From Candidatus Brocadia pituitae (GTDB lineage Bacteria > Planctomycetota > Brocadiia > Brocadiales > Brocadiaceae): a stretch of DNA of 64,000 bases. Below the pieces are notes generated by a model. The model was not told where the DNA came from and did no database searches. It worked only from the letters and a program-made list of their open reading frames with translations. The translations under genes and the position numbers were made by a program. Shown piece after piece: positions 18,985 through 27,325 of this stretch (position 1 is the stretch's first letter; every line of letters starts with the position of its first letter). The stretch covers positions 496,001-560,000 of the forward strand of contig AP021856.1 of the NCBI GenBank assembly GCA_017347445.1. Reading direction: 5' to 3'.

Positions 18985-19482
18985 ATGAATATAATAAGGA
19001 AAAACAAACTTTTGTGGGTGGGATTTATTGCAATGATGACATGCACCGTTACCGCGACGGCACAGGACAAACCGGCGAATAACATGCAAATACTTGTCGA
19101 TAAGGTACGCGCAGACAAGAAACTCATTGTTGCGGACAACATGCAGCTTACCGAGGCTGAAGCAAAAGGCTTCTGGCCTGTCTATGCACAATACCAGGAT
19201 GAATTGTTTCTGATACGTGCACGTACCGCGAAATTGATCGGCGACTACCGGAATGCCTATAACACTAATGCTATAACAGATGATGTTGCCCGGACGCTGC
19301 TTGACGAGGTAATAAATATAGATGCGCTGACGCTGAAGCTCCGCAAGAAATATCTCTCCAAGTTCCGCGAGGTAATCCCTGAGTCCAAGGTGGCGCGCTA
19401 CTACCAGATCGAAAACAAGATTCAGGCAGCGCTTTATTATGAATTTGCTGCAGGTATACCCCTTATACAAACAGGTAAGTAA
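18985..19482 (+). CDS. Hypothetical periplasmic helical protein
   Basis: 165 residues with a signal peptide (MNIIRKNKLLWVGFIAMM, cleavage near TATAQ). The mature part is helical and charged, with FWPVYAQYQDELFLIRARTA and LRKKYLSKFREVIPESKVARYYQIENK, a pattern seen in many short periplasmic proteins of environmental Proteobacteria and Planctomycetes that recall Spy/CpxP-type chaperones. A chaperone role is a guess from architecture. It is 24 bp before the SYLF gene with AAAGGAG between them, so the two form an operon. Confidence 0.7.
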   Translation: MNIIRKNKLLWVGFIAMMTCTVTATAQDKPANNMQILVDKVRADKKLIVADNMQLTEAEAKGFWPVYAQYQDELFLIRARTAKLIGDYRNAYNTNAITDDVARTLLDEVINIDALTLKLRKKYLSKFREVIPESKVARYYQIENKIQAALYYEFAAGIPLIQTGK

Positions 19483-19506
19483 TCATTCAAAAAGGAGAAT
19501 ACAACC

Positions 19507-20064
19507 ATGAAACACATTCGTTTGACCGTCATTCTTTTCGTGCTTGCATTTGCTGCGGGCATAGGTATGTTTGAAAATCAAGCCGGAGCGGCTACTGCTC
19601 ACGAAATTGACCTAAAGGCCAGAATGACCCTGGAGCATTTGTATTCAAAGTCTCCGGCAGCCAAAGCATTGGGAGACAAAGCGGTTGGCATCCTCGTCTT
19701 TCCGAGTGTAGTCAAGGGGGGGTTTATTGTGGGCGGGCAGTATGGTGAGGGCGCTCTCCTCAAGAAGGGAAGCACTGTCGGATATTACAATACCGTACAG
19801 CTTTCGTATGGTCTGCAAGCCGGTGGACAGAAATACGGGTACGTCCTGTTTTTTATGAACGAATCAGCAATGAGCTGGCTCAATAAGACGGACGGCTTTG
19901 AGCTTGGCATGGGTCCGACCATTGTTGTTGTGGACGCAGGAGCATCTACCGCAATGACAACCACAACTGGACATTCACAGATATATGCGTTTTTCGTTGA
20001 TCAGAAGGGATTGATGGCAGGACTTGGACTGCAGGGTACAAAAGTCACGAAGATAGAGAAGTAA
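19507..20064 (+). CDS. SYLF-domain lipid-binding protein, secreted
   Basis: 185 residues with a cleavable signal (hydrophobic stretch ending AGAATA). The body is a SYLF (Ysc84) domain: ALGDKAVGILVFPSVVKGGFIVGGQYGEGAL, then the Gly-rich strands through MGPTIVVVDAG. SYLF domains bind phosphoinositides in eukaryotes; in bacteria they are exported and of unclear function. It is the second gene of an operon with the preceding periplasmic protein, in the same envelope/stress group. Confidence 0.9.
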   Translation: MKHIRLTVILFVLAFAAGIGMFENQAGAATAHEIDLKARMTLEHLYSKSPAAKALGDKAVGILVFPSVVKGGFIVGGQYGEGALLKKGSTVGYYNTVQLSYGLQAGGQKYGYVLFFMNESAMSWLNKTDGFELGMGPTIVVVDAGASTAMTTTTGHSQIYAFFVDQKGLMAGLGLQGTKVTKIEK

Positions 20065-20120
20065 TTGTTTCTGCAAAACCCTGTTTTGTTTAACAAACCA
20101 TATCGCAGCATAGATTAATA

Positions 20121-20159
20121 CCCCTCATTCCCCTTCTTATTATTAAGGGGAATGAGGGG
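20121..20159. terminator. Perfect 15-bp hairpin after the SYLF gene
   Basis: CCCCTCATTCCCCTT and AAGGGGAATGAGGGG around a 9-base AT-rich loop, 57 bp after the SYLF stop. No T run follows, so it may be a REP-like repeat or a hairpin that stabilises the transcript end rather than a classical terminator. Confidence 0.5.
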
Positions 20160-20259
20160 AGATAAAAAGATCAATGAGAGGAAAAGTTGATATAGAGTAT
20201 GGTCATGTCGTTCAGCTTAGACGGCAAACTGGAGGACGCAGACCTCTAACCGCCATTCG

Positions 20260-20487
20260 TCACCAGATACTTTGAACAACGTGGCAAAGTATCCATTCTC
20301 CCCTTTTTTCTTTACGCGGATGGGGGTCAGTCTCGGGACGCATCGCACGGTATGCTTCACCAAGGGCAAGCATCATCACAGGACGACGCATGATTGCCTT
20401 TGACAGGTCTTCTATCTTTTTATCGATCTCTTCTCTTGAGATAGCGCTCAAATCTTCCCTGCCATACTCTTCCTCTATCTCATCCAA
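20260..20487 (-). pseudogene. Possible small gene or gene fragment
   Basis: 75 codons from a TTG, with protein-like content (DEIEEEYGREDLSAISREEI, AIMRRPVMMLALGEAYRAM). The frame is open about 13 codons further upstream with no ATG. Just beyond, another frame begins with ATG at about 20567 and reads MSEFLQFCILGQPEN before a stop, as if one frameshift had split a protein of roughly 90-100 residues. No family recognised. The rest of 20065-20772 holds only the hairpin listed above. Confidence 0.35.
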
Positions 20488-20772
20488 GCGTGTACCTAAA
20501 AAATCACAATAAAATTCCGTCAGTTTTCAGGTTGTCCGAGAATGCAGAATTGCAAAAATTCAGACATTGTTTTATAAGGATTTATGACTTGAGAAATCAC
20601 GAAAAAGTGAGTTCTCTGACAATCTGTTTTCAATAACTCTTTTCTTCTGGTAAATGTGCGATGGTGATGAATTTATTGGCATTTATCTTGACTGATTTCT
20701 ATAAATTTGTTATGAGTTATAATTATTTATTTTGGCCTTTTCACCATTAAATATCAAAAAGGGTAAAGTTCC

Positions 20773-21144
20773 ATGACCGAATTGATCAGTAAGCTTGAAA
20801 TAAAAAAGATTAATTACCTTGTACAAAAGATGCAACAGGGCGCTCAGAAGATCGATATCTTCTGTTCGGCAATCTTGTTGCAGGCATGGCGAAGAATGAA
20901 TTATGTTTTTAATAAACGAGAAATTCATTCTACCTTAAAAAGACGTCAGGGTAATTGTTTGCGTTGCGGACGGTGCTGCCATGCATCTTTTAAATGCCAG
21001 CATCTTGAATACGATGAAAATGGATTGTCTCTCTGTAAGGTGTATGATCAGAAGCCACTTATGTGCTCTCTCTATCCTTATAATGAAAGCGATTTTTTTT
21101 CACATCTCAAACCGACCTGTGGTTACAAGTATGACAGTGAATAA
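20773..21144 (+). CDS. YkgJ-type cysteine-cluster protein
   Basis: 123 residues. The C-terminal half carries the Cys pattern of the YkgJ/zinc-or-iron-chelating family: NCLRCGRCC, FKCQHLEYDENGLSLC, a DQKPLMCSLYP segment and a final Cys. These are small metal-binding proteins thought to hold Fe-S or zinc. The N-terminal half is helical. It ends 15 bp before gcvT, so it is probably in that operon, though no role in glycine cleavage is known. Confidence 0.75.
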   Translation: MTELISKLEIKKINYLVQKMQQGAQKIDIFCSAILLQAWRRMNYVFNKREIHSTLKRRQGNCLRCGRCCHASFKCQHLEYDENGLSLCKVYDQKPLMCSLYPYNESDFFSHLKPTCGYKYDSE

Positions 21145-21159
21145 TGACGTCTTGCCATC

Positions 21160-22251
21160 ATGAAGAAAACGCCGCTTTATGATAGCCATCTCAAATATCA
21201 CGCACAAATGGTATCTTTTCATGACTATACCATGCCCCTCCAGTATGATACCATCATCAATGAACACCTTTGCGTAAGGCGGAATGCAGGACTTTTCGAC
21301 ATATCCCACATGGGCAGATTTGAGATCAAAGGGAATAAGGCATTACCGTTTGTTCAAAACATTATCACCAACGACGCAAGCAAGCTCGATGACGGACAAG
21401 TCCAATATACCCCTATCTGTAACGATCAGGGCGGCATCCTTGACGATATCCTCGTCTACAAACGGAATAAAGACCATTTTCTGTTAGTAGGAAACTGTGC
21501 CAATCAGGAAAAGGATTTCTCTTGGTTCCAGAAACAGGCCGTTGCCTATCAGGGGTTGGAAATAAGGGATATAACGGACACGGTATCTCTCATCGCATTA
21601 CAGGGACCTCTGTCCTCACGCATGCTTGAAAATACCTTTAACAGGTCGTTTGATTTCCTGAACCGGTTTTATTTTACCGATTTCGCATGGAACGGGGCGA
21701 GAATTATCATTTCCAGGACAGGATACACCGGCGAGGATGGTTTTGAAATATTTGTTGATGTGCAACATCTGATAAAATTATGGGATCTGCTCCTGGATAA
21801 AAATAATCAGGATGGCTTGAGACCTGCAGGACTCGGCGCAAGGGACACCCTGCGGCTGGAGGCGGGCCTCTTGCTCTATGGAAATGATATGGATGAAACG
21901 ATAACTCCTCTTGAAACAACAATCGACTGGACGGTGAAATTCGATAAGGATACCTTCCTTGGCAAAGCACCCCTGTTGCAACAGAAGGAAAAAGGGATTA
22001 TCAGGAAATTGACCGGCTTTGAGATGATTGACCGGGGTATCCCCCGCAGTGGCTATCCTGTGGTAAAAGGAAGCGAGGTCATCGGCAGGGTCACCAGTGG
22101 TTCCTTTAGCCCGTCCACGCAAAAAAACATCGGTTTTTGTCTGATAACAGCCTCTTCTGTCAGAGTCGGGGAAGAGTTGTACATTCAAATCAGGAATACG
22201 CATTATCTTGCACGTGTGGTAAAGATTCCATTTTACAAAAGCAAACATTAA
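21160..22251 (+). CDS. gcvT: Glycine cleavage system T protein (aminomethyltransferase)
   Basis: 363 residues, the normal GcvT length. Family blocks are present: NAGLFDISHMGRFEI near the start, the folate-site ISRTGYTGEDGFEIF, and the C-terminal GxARDTLRLEAGLLLYG followed by the barrel domain (GRVTSGSFSPSTQKNIGF). It transfers the methylene from H-protein-bound aminomethyl to tetrahydrofolate, releasing ammonia. gcvH follows after 12 bp; the P protein genes are not in this neighbourhood. Confidence 0.96.
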   Translation: MKKTPLYDSHLKYHAQMVSFHDYTMPLQYDTIINEHLCVRRNAGLFDISHMGRFEIKGNKALPFVQNIITNDASKLDDGQVQYTPICNDQGGILDDILVYKRNKDHFLLVGNCANQEKDFSWFQKQAVAYQGLEIRDITDTVSLIALQGPLSSRMLENTFNRSFDFLNRFYFTDFAWNGARIIISRTGYTGEDGFEIFVDVQHLIKLWDLLLDKNNQDGLRPAGLGARDTLRLEAGLLLYGNDMDETITPLETTIDWTVKFDKDTFLGKAPLLQQKEKGIIRKLTGFEMIDRGIPRSGYPVVKGSEVIGRVTSGSFSPSTQKNIGFCLITASSVRVGEELYIQIRNTHYLARVVKIPFYKSKH

Positions 22252-22263
22252 CAGGAGCTGGAT

Positions 22264-22656
22264 ATGTCGAATATACTAAATGAACTCCTTTATACAAAGA
22301 CGCATGAATGGGCGAAGAAGATAGATCAAAAGGTGGTGGCTATGGGTATTACTGCCCACGCACAAGAGCAGCTCAGGGATATCGTTTTTGTCGAATTACC
22401 TGCGTTAGGGAAAGAGTTAAAAGCAGGTGCAGCTTGCGCGGTGGTGGAATCGGTAAAGGCCGCCTATGATATTTTTGCCCCGGTATCGGGAACAGTCGTC
22501 AAGGTCAATCAAAAGATTCAGGAAAAACCACAGCTGGTAAATGAAGACCCCTATGGTGAGGGATGGTTTTTGCATATCGAGATATCCAACCCGAATGAAT
22601 TCGGCGCCCTTTTGAGTCCAGCCCAGTATCAAGCCATCAGCGAACCGGCACCGTAA
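22264..22656 (+). CDS. gcvH: Glycine cleavage system H protein (lipoyl carrier)
   Basis: 130 residues. The lipoylation site Lys65 is in VVESVKAAYDIFAP, exactly the family motif; the start (THEW) and end (GEGWFLHIEI) also match. It shuttles the aminomethyl group from the P to the T protein. It is 12 bp after gcvT with an AGGAG site between. After it comes a long decayed region rather than gcvP. Confidence 0.96.
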   Translation: MSNILNELLYTKTHEWAKKIDQKVVAMGITAHAQEQLRDIVFVELPALGKELKAGAACAVVESVKAAYDIFAPVSGTVVKVNQKIQEKPQLVNEDPYGEGWFLHIEISNPNEFGALLSPAQYQAISEPAP

Positions 22657-23197
22657 GGGAATCGTTCAGATGCTGAAAACACCTTGAGATTTCACCGGTA
22701 GCCACATTGTTCATTTCATTATAAGCTCAGTCCTCTTTTTTTTGCAGCGTCTCTGCTTATCTATTTGTTAAAAAACAGCTCCATTTTAGCCGTTTGAAAA
22801 ATTGCCTTTACACAAACCGTTCCTGCTTGTTCCCAAACTCCTGTTTGGGAACACCCTTGCAGAGAAACTGAGTTCCTCGTCCATTACACTCCCAATCCGA
22901 TACTTCACGATGTTCAGCACAAGGTCGGGGGCGAGCAATTGAAAGATTTTTTCAAAAAACCAGATTGATACGAAATAAATAGTTTTGTACTATTTTGGCA
23001 GGCAAGGTATATTGTAAGCAAAATGTTTGTTGCGAAACATTTGAATCCACAAAAAGGGCAGTTTTTGAGTAATCACAACGATGTTGTCTAAAAGATAGGA
23101 TCATTATGTTACCGTATTTAATGCGTTTCATATATGCCGAGAGATTCAGTGTTTGCCATTTTATACCGACGGCATACTCATTCTCAGGCAGTAGAGA

Positions 23198-23404
23198 TTG
23201 GAGGGCCGGCGGGGCTTCGCCTATGGATGCTTCGACCTCTGTTATGGGGTCTCTTGGTTCCTGGGAAGCATGCTGATGGGATACTGTTACGAGAGGTCCA
23301 TGTCTGCCCTGATCTCCATGTCCATCGGCTCACAACTCCTCGCCATCCCAATGCTGCTGTTCGTCGTGTGGCGAGGTGCCGATCTTGATCGTTGTACCCA
23401 TTAA
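23198..23404 (+). pseudogene. MFS transporter C-terminal fragment
   Basis: 68 codons reading EGRRGFAYGCFDLCYGVSWF then LGSMLMGYCYERSMSA and IGSQLLAIPMLLFVVW: two membrane helices with the loop sequence typical of the last helices of major facilitator permeases. Nothing upstream in any frame supplies the other ten helices, so this is a 5'-truncated remnant. A hairpin just after it may be its old terminator. Confidence 0.55.
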
Positions 23405-23409
23405 CATAA

Positions 23410-23443
23410 TACCTGAATCTTGCACGTATGCAAGATTCAGGTA
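23410..23443. terminator. Perfect 15-bp hairpin after MFS remnant
   Basis: TACCTGAATCTTGCA pairs exactly with TGCAAGATTCAGGTA around a CGTA loop, starting 6 bp after the fragment's stop. No T tract follows, so it is terminator-like rather than a proven intrinsic terminator. Confidence 0.5.
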
Positions 23444-23513
23444 TATGCTTACTCTCAGGCACAAGAAAAATTGTCAGATATTCTTCAAGAATAAGAAAAA
23501 GAAGGTAACAATT

Positions 23514-23645
23514 TAGTTTTTTGAAAAAGCAGGGGCGGAGCATTTGCTATAATTGTCTTGAACGCATTTATCCTAAAACGGGCAAATGCTGAGCCCCTAC
23601 CCTTTACGACGCATATTGCAATTATTTGAAATTTTCAAAAAACTA
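23514..23645. repeat. MITE-like palindromic element, copy 2
   Basis: 132 bp with perfect terminal inverted repeats TAGTTTTTTGAAAA (23514-23527) and TTTTCAAAAAACTA (23632-23645), and a second inverted pair inside (GGGGCGGAGCATTTGC against GCAAATGCTGAGCCCC). It matches copy 1 at 16795 end to end. No open frame. Confidence 0.75.
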
Positions 23646-23836
23646 CATTATTACAGAAGAGGAAATTGTTATTCGTCAACACAAGGGTGATATGTTTTCT
23701 CTTGTGTCAATAATGCCCACACGACGAAGACGTTCGCTCCAGGCTCCATGACGTGCAACGTCGGTCGCAAAACCGGGCTAGATTTTGACTCAAACATTTT
23801 TTTGGATTCTTGGGAGGGGAATTTCCTAAATAACCA

Positions 23837-25213
23837 TTACGGTATATTGACGTCCCGCAGTATCTCTTCTGCTTCGTGTCTCTTTGCCTCTAGTTCCCGG
23901 CTTTTTATTACAGGATAAGTCTTGGCATCTATTAAGCGTTTGAAGGGTTCTGAGAGGTGTGTAAGGTTGTTTGATGCAGTGCGTTGGATTTCATGGATTG
24001 CTGGCAGGTTGTAGCATAACCTTCCAGCGTTTATCATCGGCATTAACAAGGGAATTCCTCCCAATTCTTCACCTTCTAGCCCGATTATGTCCTTCAAAAA
24101 ATTCCCTGCTTCATCAACGAAACGGTAGACCTGTTTCTTGCATGGATAGGTAAGTTTATCTTTGCTGAATTTCATCCTTGGAATAATTTTCCCGTAATGT
24201 TCCTGCTCGACCAGCTTATAGACGCCGCCCAGTGCCGGGGCGTCTTTGGATGTAACCATTTCGGTGCCCACGCCAAAGGAGTCAATGGGCGCACCATTTT
24301 TAACCAAACCACCGATACGGTCTTCATTCAAATCTCCACTAGCGATGATCTTGACATGCTGTAATCCTTCGGCGTCCAAGATTCTTCGCAATTCCTTGCT
24401 CAATTCACTTAAATTTCCGCTGTCAATACGAACTCCTTTTAGCTTCTTGCCAATCAAGGCGGCATGCCGTGCCCCAACTAAGGTGTCGTAGGTATCGATG
24501 AGCAGGGTAGTATCATCAGGAAATATTTCATGAAATTTATTGAAGGAGTCTTGTTCATTATCAAAGGCCATGACCCACGAATGAGCAATGGTTCCTATTG
24601 CTGGTATGCCGAGTTCATAGGCAGCGAACACATTTGAAGTTCCTTCGCAGCCGCCGATAAAAGATGCCCTGGCTGCAAGGACGCCTGCCTGCGGACCATG
24701 AGCACGTCGCGTCCCAAAATCAATTACTTCACGTCCCTGAGCTGCCAATACAACCCTTGACGCCTTTGTTGCTATGGAAGTCTGAAAGTTAATTGTTGCA
24801 AGTAGATAAGTCTCCATGATTTGTGTCTCAATAATAGGGGCAGTGACCCGCACGAGGGGTTCTTGTGCAAAGGCGACAGTGCCTTCCGGCATAGCATACA
24901 CATCACCACTGAAGGTAAAATTTTTTAAGTATTCAAAAAATTTTTCACTTACTTTATGAAAAACCGGCAATTGCCTTAAATATGCTATCGCTTCTGCTGA
25001 AAATTTTATGTGGGTGAGATAGTGCAGCGCCTGTTCAAGTCCCGCAGTTACTAAATAAGAACGATTTTCAGGTAGGCGGCGAACAGATAATTCAAAGGTT
25101 GTTACATCCTCCATCTTCTGTTCAAAATATCCGGCAGCCATAGTAAGCTGGTAGAAATCGGTAAGGATGCCGAGTGAATTTTCGGGCAGGAAGAGAGATC
25201 GTGGTTCATTCAT
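23837..25213 (-). CDS. pncB: Nicotinate phosphoribosyltransferase
   Basis: 458 residues. Matches the NAPRTase family: LTDFYQLTMAAGYF at the start, a DFGTRRAHGPQAGVLAARAS block, the conserved IGTIAHSWVMAF with the catalytic His region, GVRIDSGNL, and SFGVGTEMVTS near the phosphate site. It makes nicotinate mononucleotide from nicotinate and PRPP with ATP, salvaging NAD. The start ATG at 25213 fits the family N-terminus. It stands alone between two decayed regions. Confidence 0.95.
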   Translation of the reverse strand: MNEPRSLFLPENSLGILTDFYQLTMAAGYFEQKMEDVTTFELSVRRLPENRSYLVTAGLEQALHYLTHIKFSAEAIAYLRQLPVFHKVSEKFFEYLKNFTFSGDVYAMPEGTVAFAQEPLVRVTAPIIETQIMETYLLATINFQTSIATKASRVVLAAQGREVIDFGTRRAHGPQAGVLAARASFIGGCEGTSNVFAAYELGIPAIGTIAHSWVMAFDNEQDSFNKFHEIFPDDTTLLIDTYDTLVGARHAALIGKKLKGVRIDSGNLSELSKELRRILDAEGLQHVKIIASGDLNEDRIGGLVKNGAPIDSFGVGTEMVTSKDAPALGGVYKLVEQEHYGKIIPRMKFSKDKLTYPCKKQVYRFVDEAGNFLKDIIGLEGEELGGIPLLMPMINAGRLCYNLPAIHEIQRTASNNLTHLSEPFKRLIDAKTYPVIKSRELEAKRHEAEEILRDVNIP

Positions 25214-25476
25214 GTTCGTATTGCTGGCTCACGTTTTATCCTACAAAATACAAATCGAAATCTTACTGCGGAATTAGTTTCTGGTCAAGAAAAAGTCATG
25301 TTCAACGGGATGTGTAACCTTATAATTCATTAATGTTCACTGCCCCTTACTATAAGTATTTCACGAAATAGTAAGATTTTTTAGCCATCCCTTTACTTCA
25401 CTCGAGTGATCTGACAGAGAAGTCCCCGCCTTGCGCATAAGAAGAAAAACAGTGATTAAATTTATGTAACCATCTT

Positions 25477-25534
25477 AAAAGTGTGACATGGCACATAAGT
25501 GCGACGTCGCACTTATGTGCCATGTCACACTTTT
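25477..25534. repeat. 58-bp perfect palindrome
   Basis: The left 29 bases (starting AAAAGTGTGACATGGC) are the exact reverse complement of the right 29, with no spacer; symmetry stops at the next base pair on each side. It lies in the 530-bp gap between pncB and a sensor gene, 210 bp before the sensor's likely start. It could extrude as a cruciform, bind a dimeric protein or mark a mobile-element scar. Confidence 0.9.
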
Positions 25535-25743
25535 CATACGCCATTTTCATATCGCTACTGTTCAACCTTCCTTTTTTCATAAGGTTTAATGATTCAAGAC
25601 GTTGTGCGCAATTTCGAAAACATTCTTGTTTGTTTTCCGGACATGGCATTTCTTTTGTTCTATATCATGACAAGGACAAGCCCCGTGTTATCAGAGGATA
25701 CAAAGCAAAGGGCCTGATGAGATGGTCAAGGGAGTTTGATACC

Positions 25744-27252
25744 ATGAATCCGTTTGTATCAATCAAGAACAAGTTGTTTGTGTTAACCCTCTGCAGCTCT
25801 TTGATACCGATAACAGTAATTTCTGGAGTATATTACCTCACTGTCAGCCACACTCTCAAGTACCAGACCTTTGGGCAATTAAAGGCAGTTGCAGCATCAA
25901 CAAGACATCATGTACGAACTTTTATGGAGACCAAAAAGATACGAACCGCAGATTTCAGCTCTGATGGGTACATACGGAATAGCCTCGAGACAATCATTCG
26001 AGGAAATGTCGTAAAACAGAGTAGCACCGTTAAGTTAAATACATACCTTTCAAAGAAAAAGTTACCGTTAGATAGTCATCTTATGGCAATTGCTATTGTG
26101 GGAAGAGATGGCAAGGTTATTTCATCTACCAATAAAAAGTTAATCGGCAAGGATGTATCCGACCAGGAAGTATTTTCGCACGGGAAAAGCATGGACTACG
26201 GCACAACCTATATTAAGTCACGTTGCGATTCTTACCTTGCAGCAAATTGCATATTAACCAGTGCTCCAATTGTCTCGCAATATAGCACGGAGTTGCTTGG
26301 TATTCTTATCAACATTTATTATCTTACGGGCCTGAACGAGATAACAACCAATCGTGTTGGAATGGGAGAGACCGGTGAAGTGTATTTAGTTAACAGAGAC
26401 AAGATAATAATTACTGATTCGCGTTTTATCCACCGCGCTTCACTTCATTTGGTTGTGAATACAGAACCCACGCGCAAGATTGTTGAAAGCAACGAAGAAA
26501 TGGTTGGAATCTATCCCGCTTACAGGGGTATACCTGTTATTGGCGCCTCAATGGATCTCCCTGAATATGGGTGGGTGCTTCTGGCAGAGATCGATAAAGC
26601 GGAGGCATTTGCCTCAGTGAAGACATTGGGTATTATTGCATTAATTTTAGGGGTAGTTAGCACTGCTGTGGCGACGAGCGTGGGAATAGTTTTTGCCGTT
26701 TCCGTATCAAAACCTCTTAAGGATTTCTCCAGGATAACAGAGAGATTCGTACGCGGCGGAATGGATTATCGATTAATGGTAAATCGCAAAGATGAGATTG
26801 GCGCCCTTGCCGGCAGTTTTAATGCTATGGCTGATACCCTCACAAAGGAAATCACAGAACACAAGCGCGTTGTAGAAGCGCTGCGTATGAGCAACGAACA
26901 GACACAGGCAATTCTGGACAATACGACGGCAGTTATTTATCTGAAAGATACGGCAGGTCGTTATCTACTGATCAATCAGCAATTCGAAAAACTCTTTCAC
27001 GTGACAAAAGAACAGGTTGTAGGGAAAACAGACTACGATCTTTTTCCAAAGGAAAATGCGGACGTCTTCCGGCGGAATGACCTCAAGGTGACTGAAAAGA
27101 GAACTTCCCTTGTGATTGAAGAGGTTGCCCCGCACGATGATGGCATGCATACGTATATTTCATTAAAATTTCCCATGTACGATACCGTTGAAGGTCTTTA
27201 TGGAGTTTGCGGTATCTCCACAGACATTACAGGAAAGCAGCAACGGCTTTAA
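25744..27252 (+). CDS. Cache-HAMP-PAS sensor protein without output domain
   Basis: 502 residues from ATG 25744 (AGGGAG about nine bases upstream); another ATG at 25717 would add nine residues, and the open frame runs further back through the palindrome. Order: membrane helix 1 (about 9-35), an extracytoplasmic Cache-like domain (about 36-290), membrane helix 2 (LGIIALILGVVSTAVATSVG), a HAMP domain (KDFSRITERFVRGGMDYRL), then a PAS domain ending ISTDITGKQQRL at the stop. Histidine kinases and cyclases of this build continue past that point; here the output module is missing. It may be a truncated sensor or signal through a partner. Confidence 0.8.
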   Translation: MNPFVSIKNKLFVLTLCSSLIPITVISGVYYLTVSHTLKYQTFGQLKAVAASTRHHVRTFMETKKIRTADFSSDGYIRNSLETIIRGNVVKQSSTVKLNTYLSKKKLPLDSHLMAIAIVGRDGKVISSTNKKLIGKDVSDQEVFSHGKSMDYGTTYIKSRCDSYLAANCILTSAPIVSQYSTELLGILINIYYLTGLNEITTNRVGMGETGEVYLVNRDKIIITDSRFIHRASLHLVVNTEPTRKIVESNEEMVGIYPAYRGIPVIGASMDLPEYGWVLLAEIDKAEAFASVKTLGIIALILGVVSTAVATSVGIVFAVSVSKPLKDFSRITERFVRGGMDYRLMVNRKDEIGALAGSFNAMADTLTKEITEHKRVVEALRMSNEQTQAILDNTTAVIYLKDTAGRYLLINQQFEKLFHVTKEQVVGKTDYDLFPKENADVFRRNDLKVTEKRTSLVIEEVAPHDDGMHTYISLKFPMYDTVEGLYGVCGISTDITGKQQRL

Positions 27253-27325
27253 GTGCTTTGTGCTCACCATCTTATTGCAACCATTTCTTCTAACTCACCT
27301 CAGCGCCACCAAAACAGGTTATCCT

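Larger units (their letters stand above)
22657..23836. other. Decayed region between gcvH and pncB
   Basis: About 1.2 kb with no intact gene. It contains a palindrome (TGTTCCCAAAC and GTTTGGGAACA, 22828-22853), an MFS transporter fragment, a 15-bp hairpin and MITE copy 2, all listed apart. The accumulation of remnants suggests a deletion hot spot. Confidence 0.6.

Noticed and set aside
23676-23780. Minus-strand open stretch reading TDVARHGAWSERLRRVGIID downstream of pncB
   Set aside because: It looks protein-like but has a stop just upstream and no start codon; too short to assign.
25398-25649. Minus-strand frame of 83 codons running through the 58-bp palindrome
   Set aside because: The first 40 residues (ENKQECFRNCAQRLESLNL) look slightly protein-like, but the rest is the palindrome read through; no ribosome site or family.
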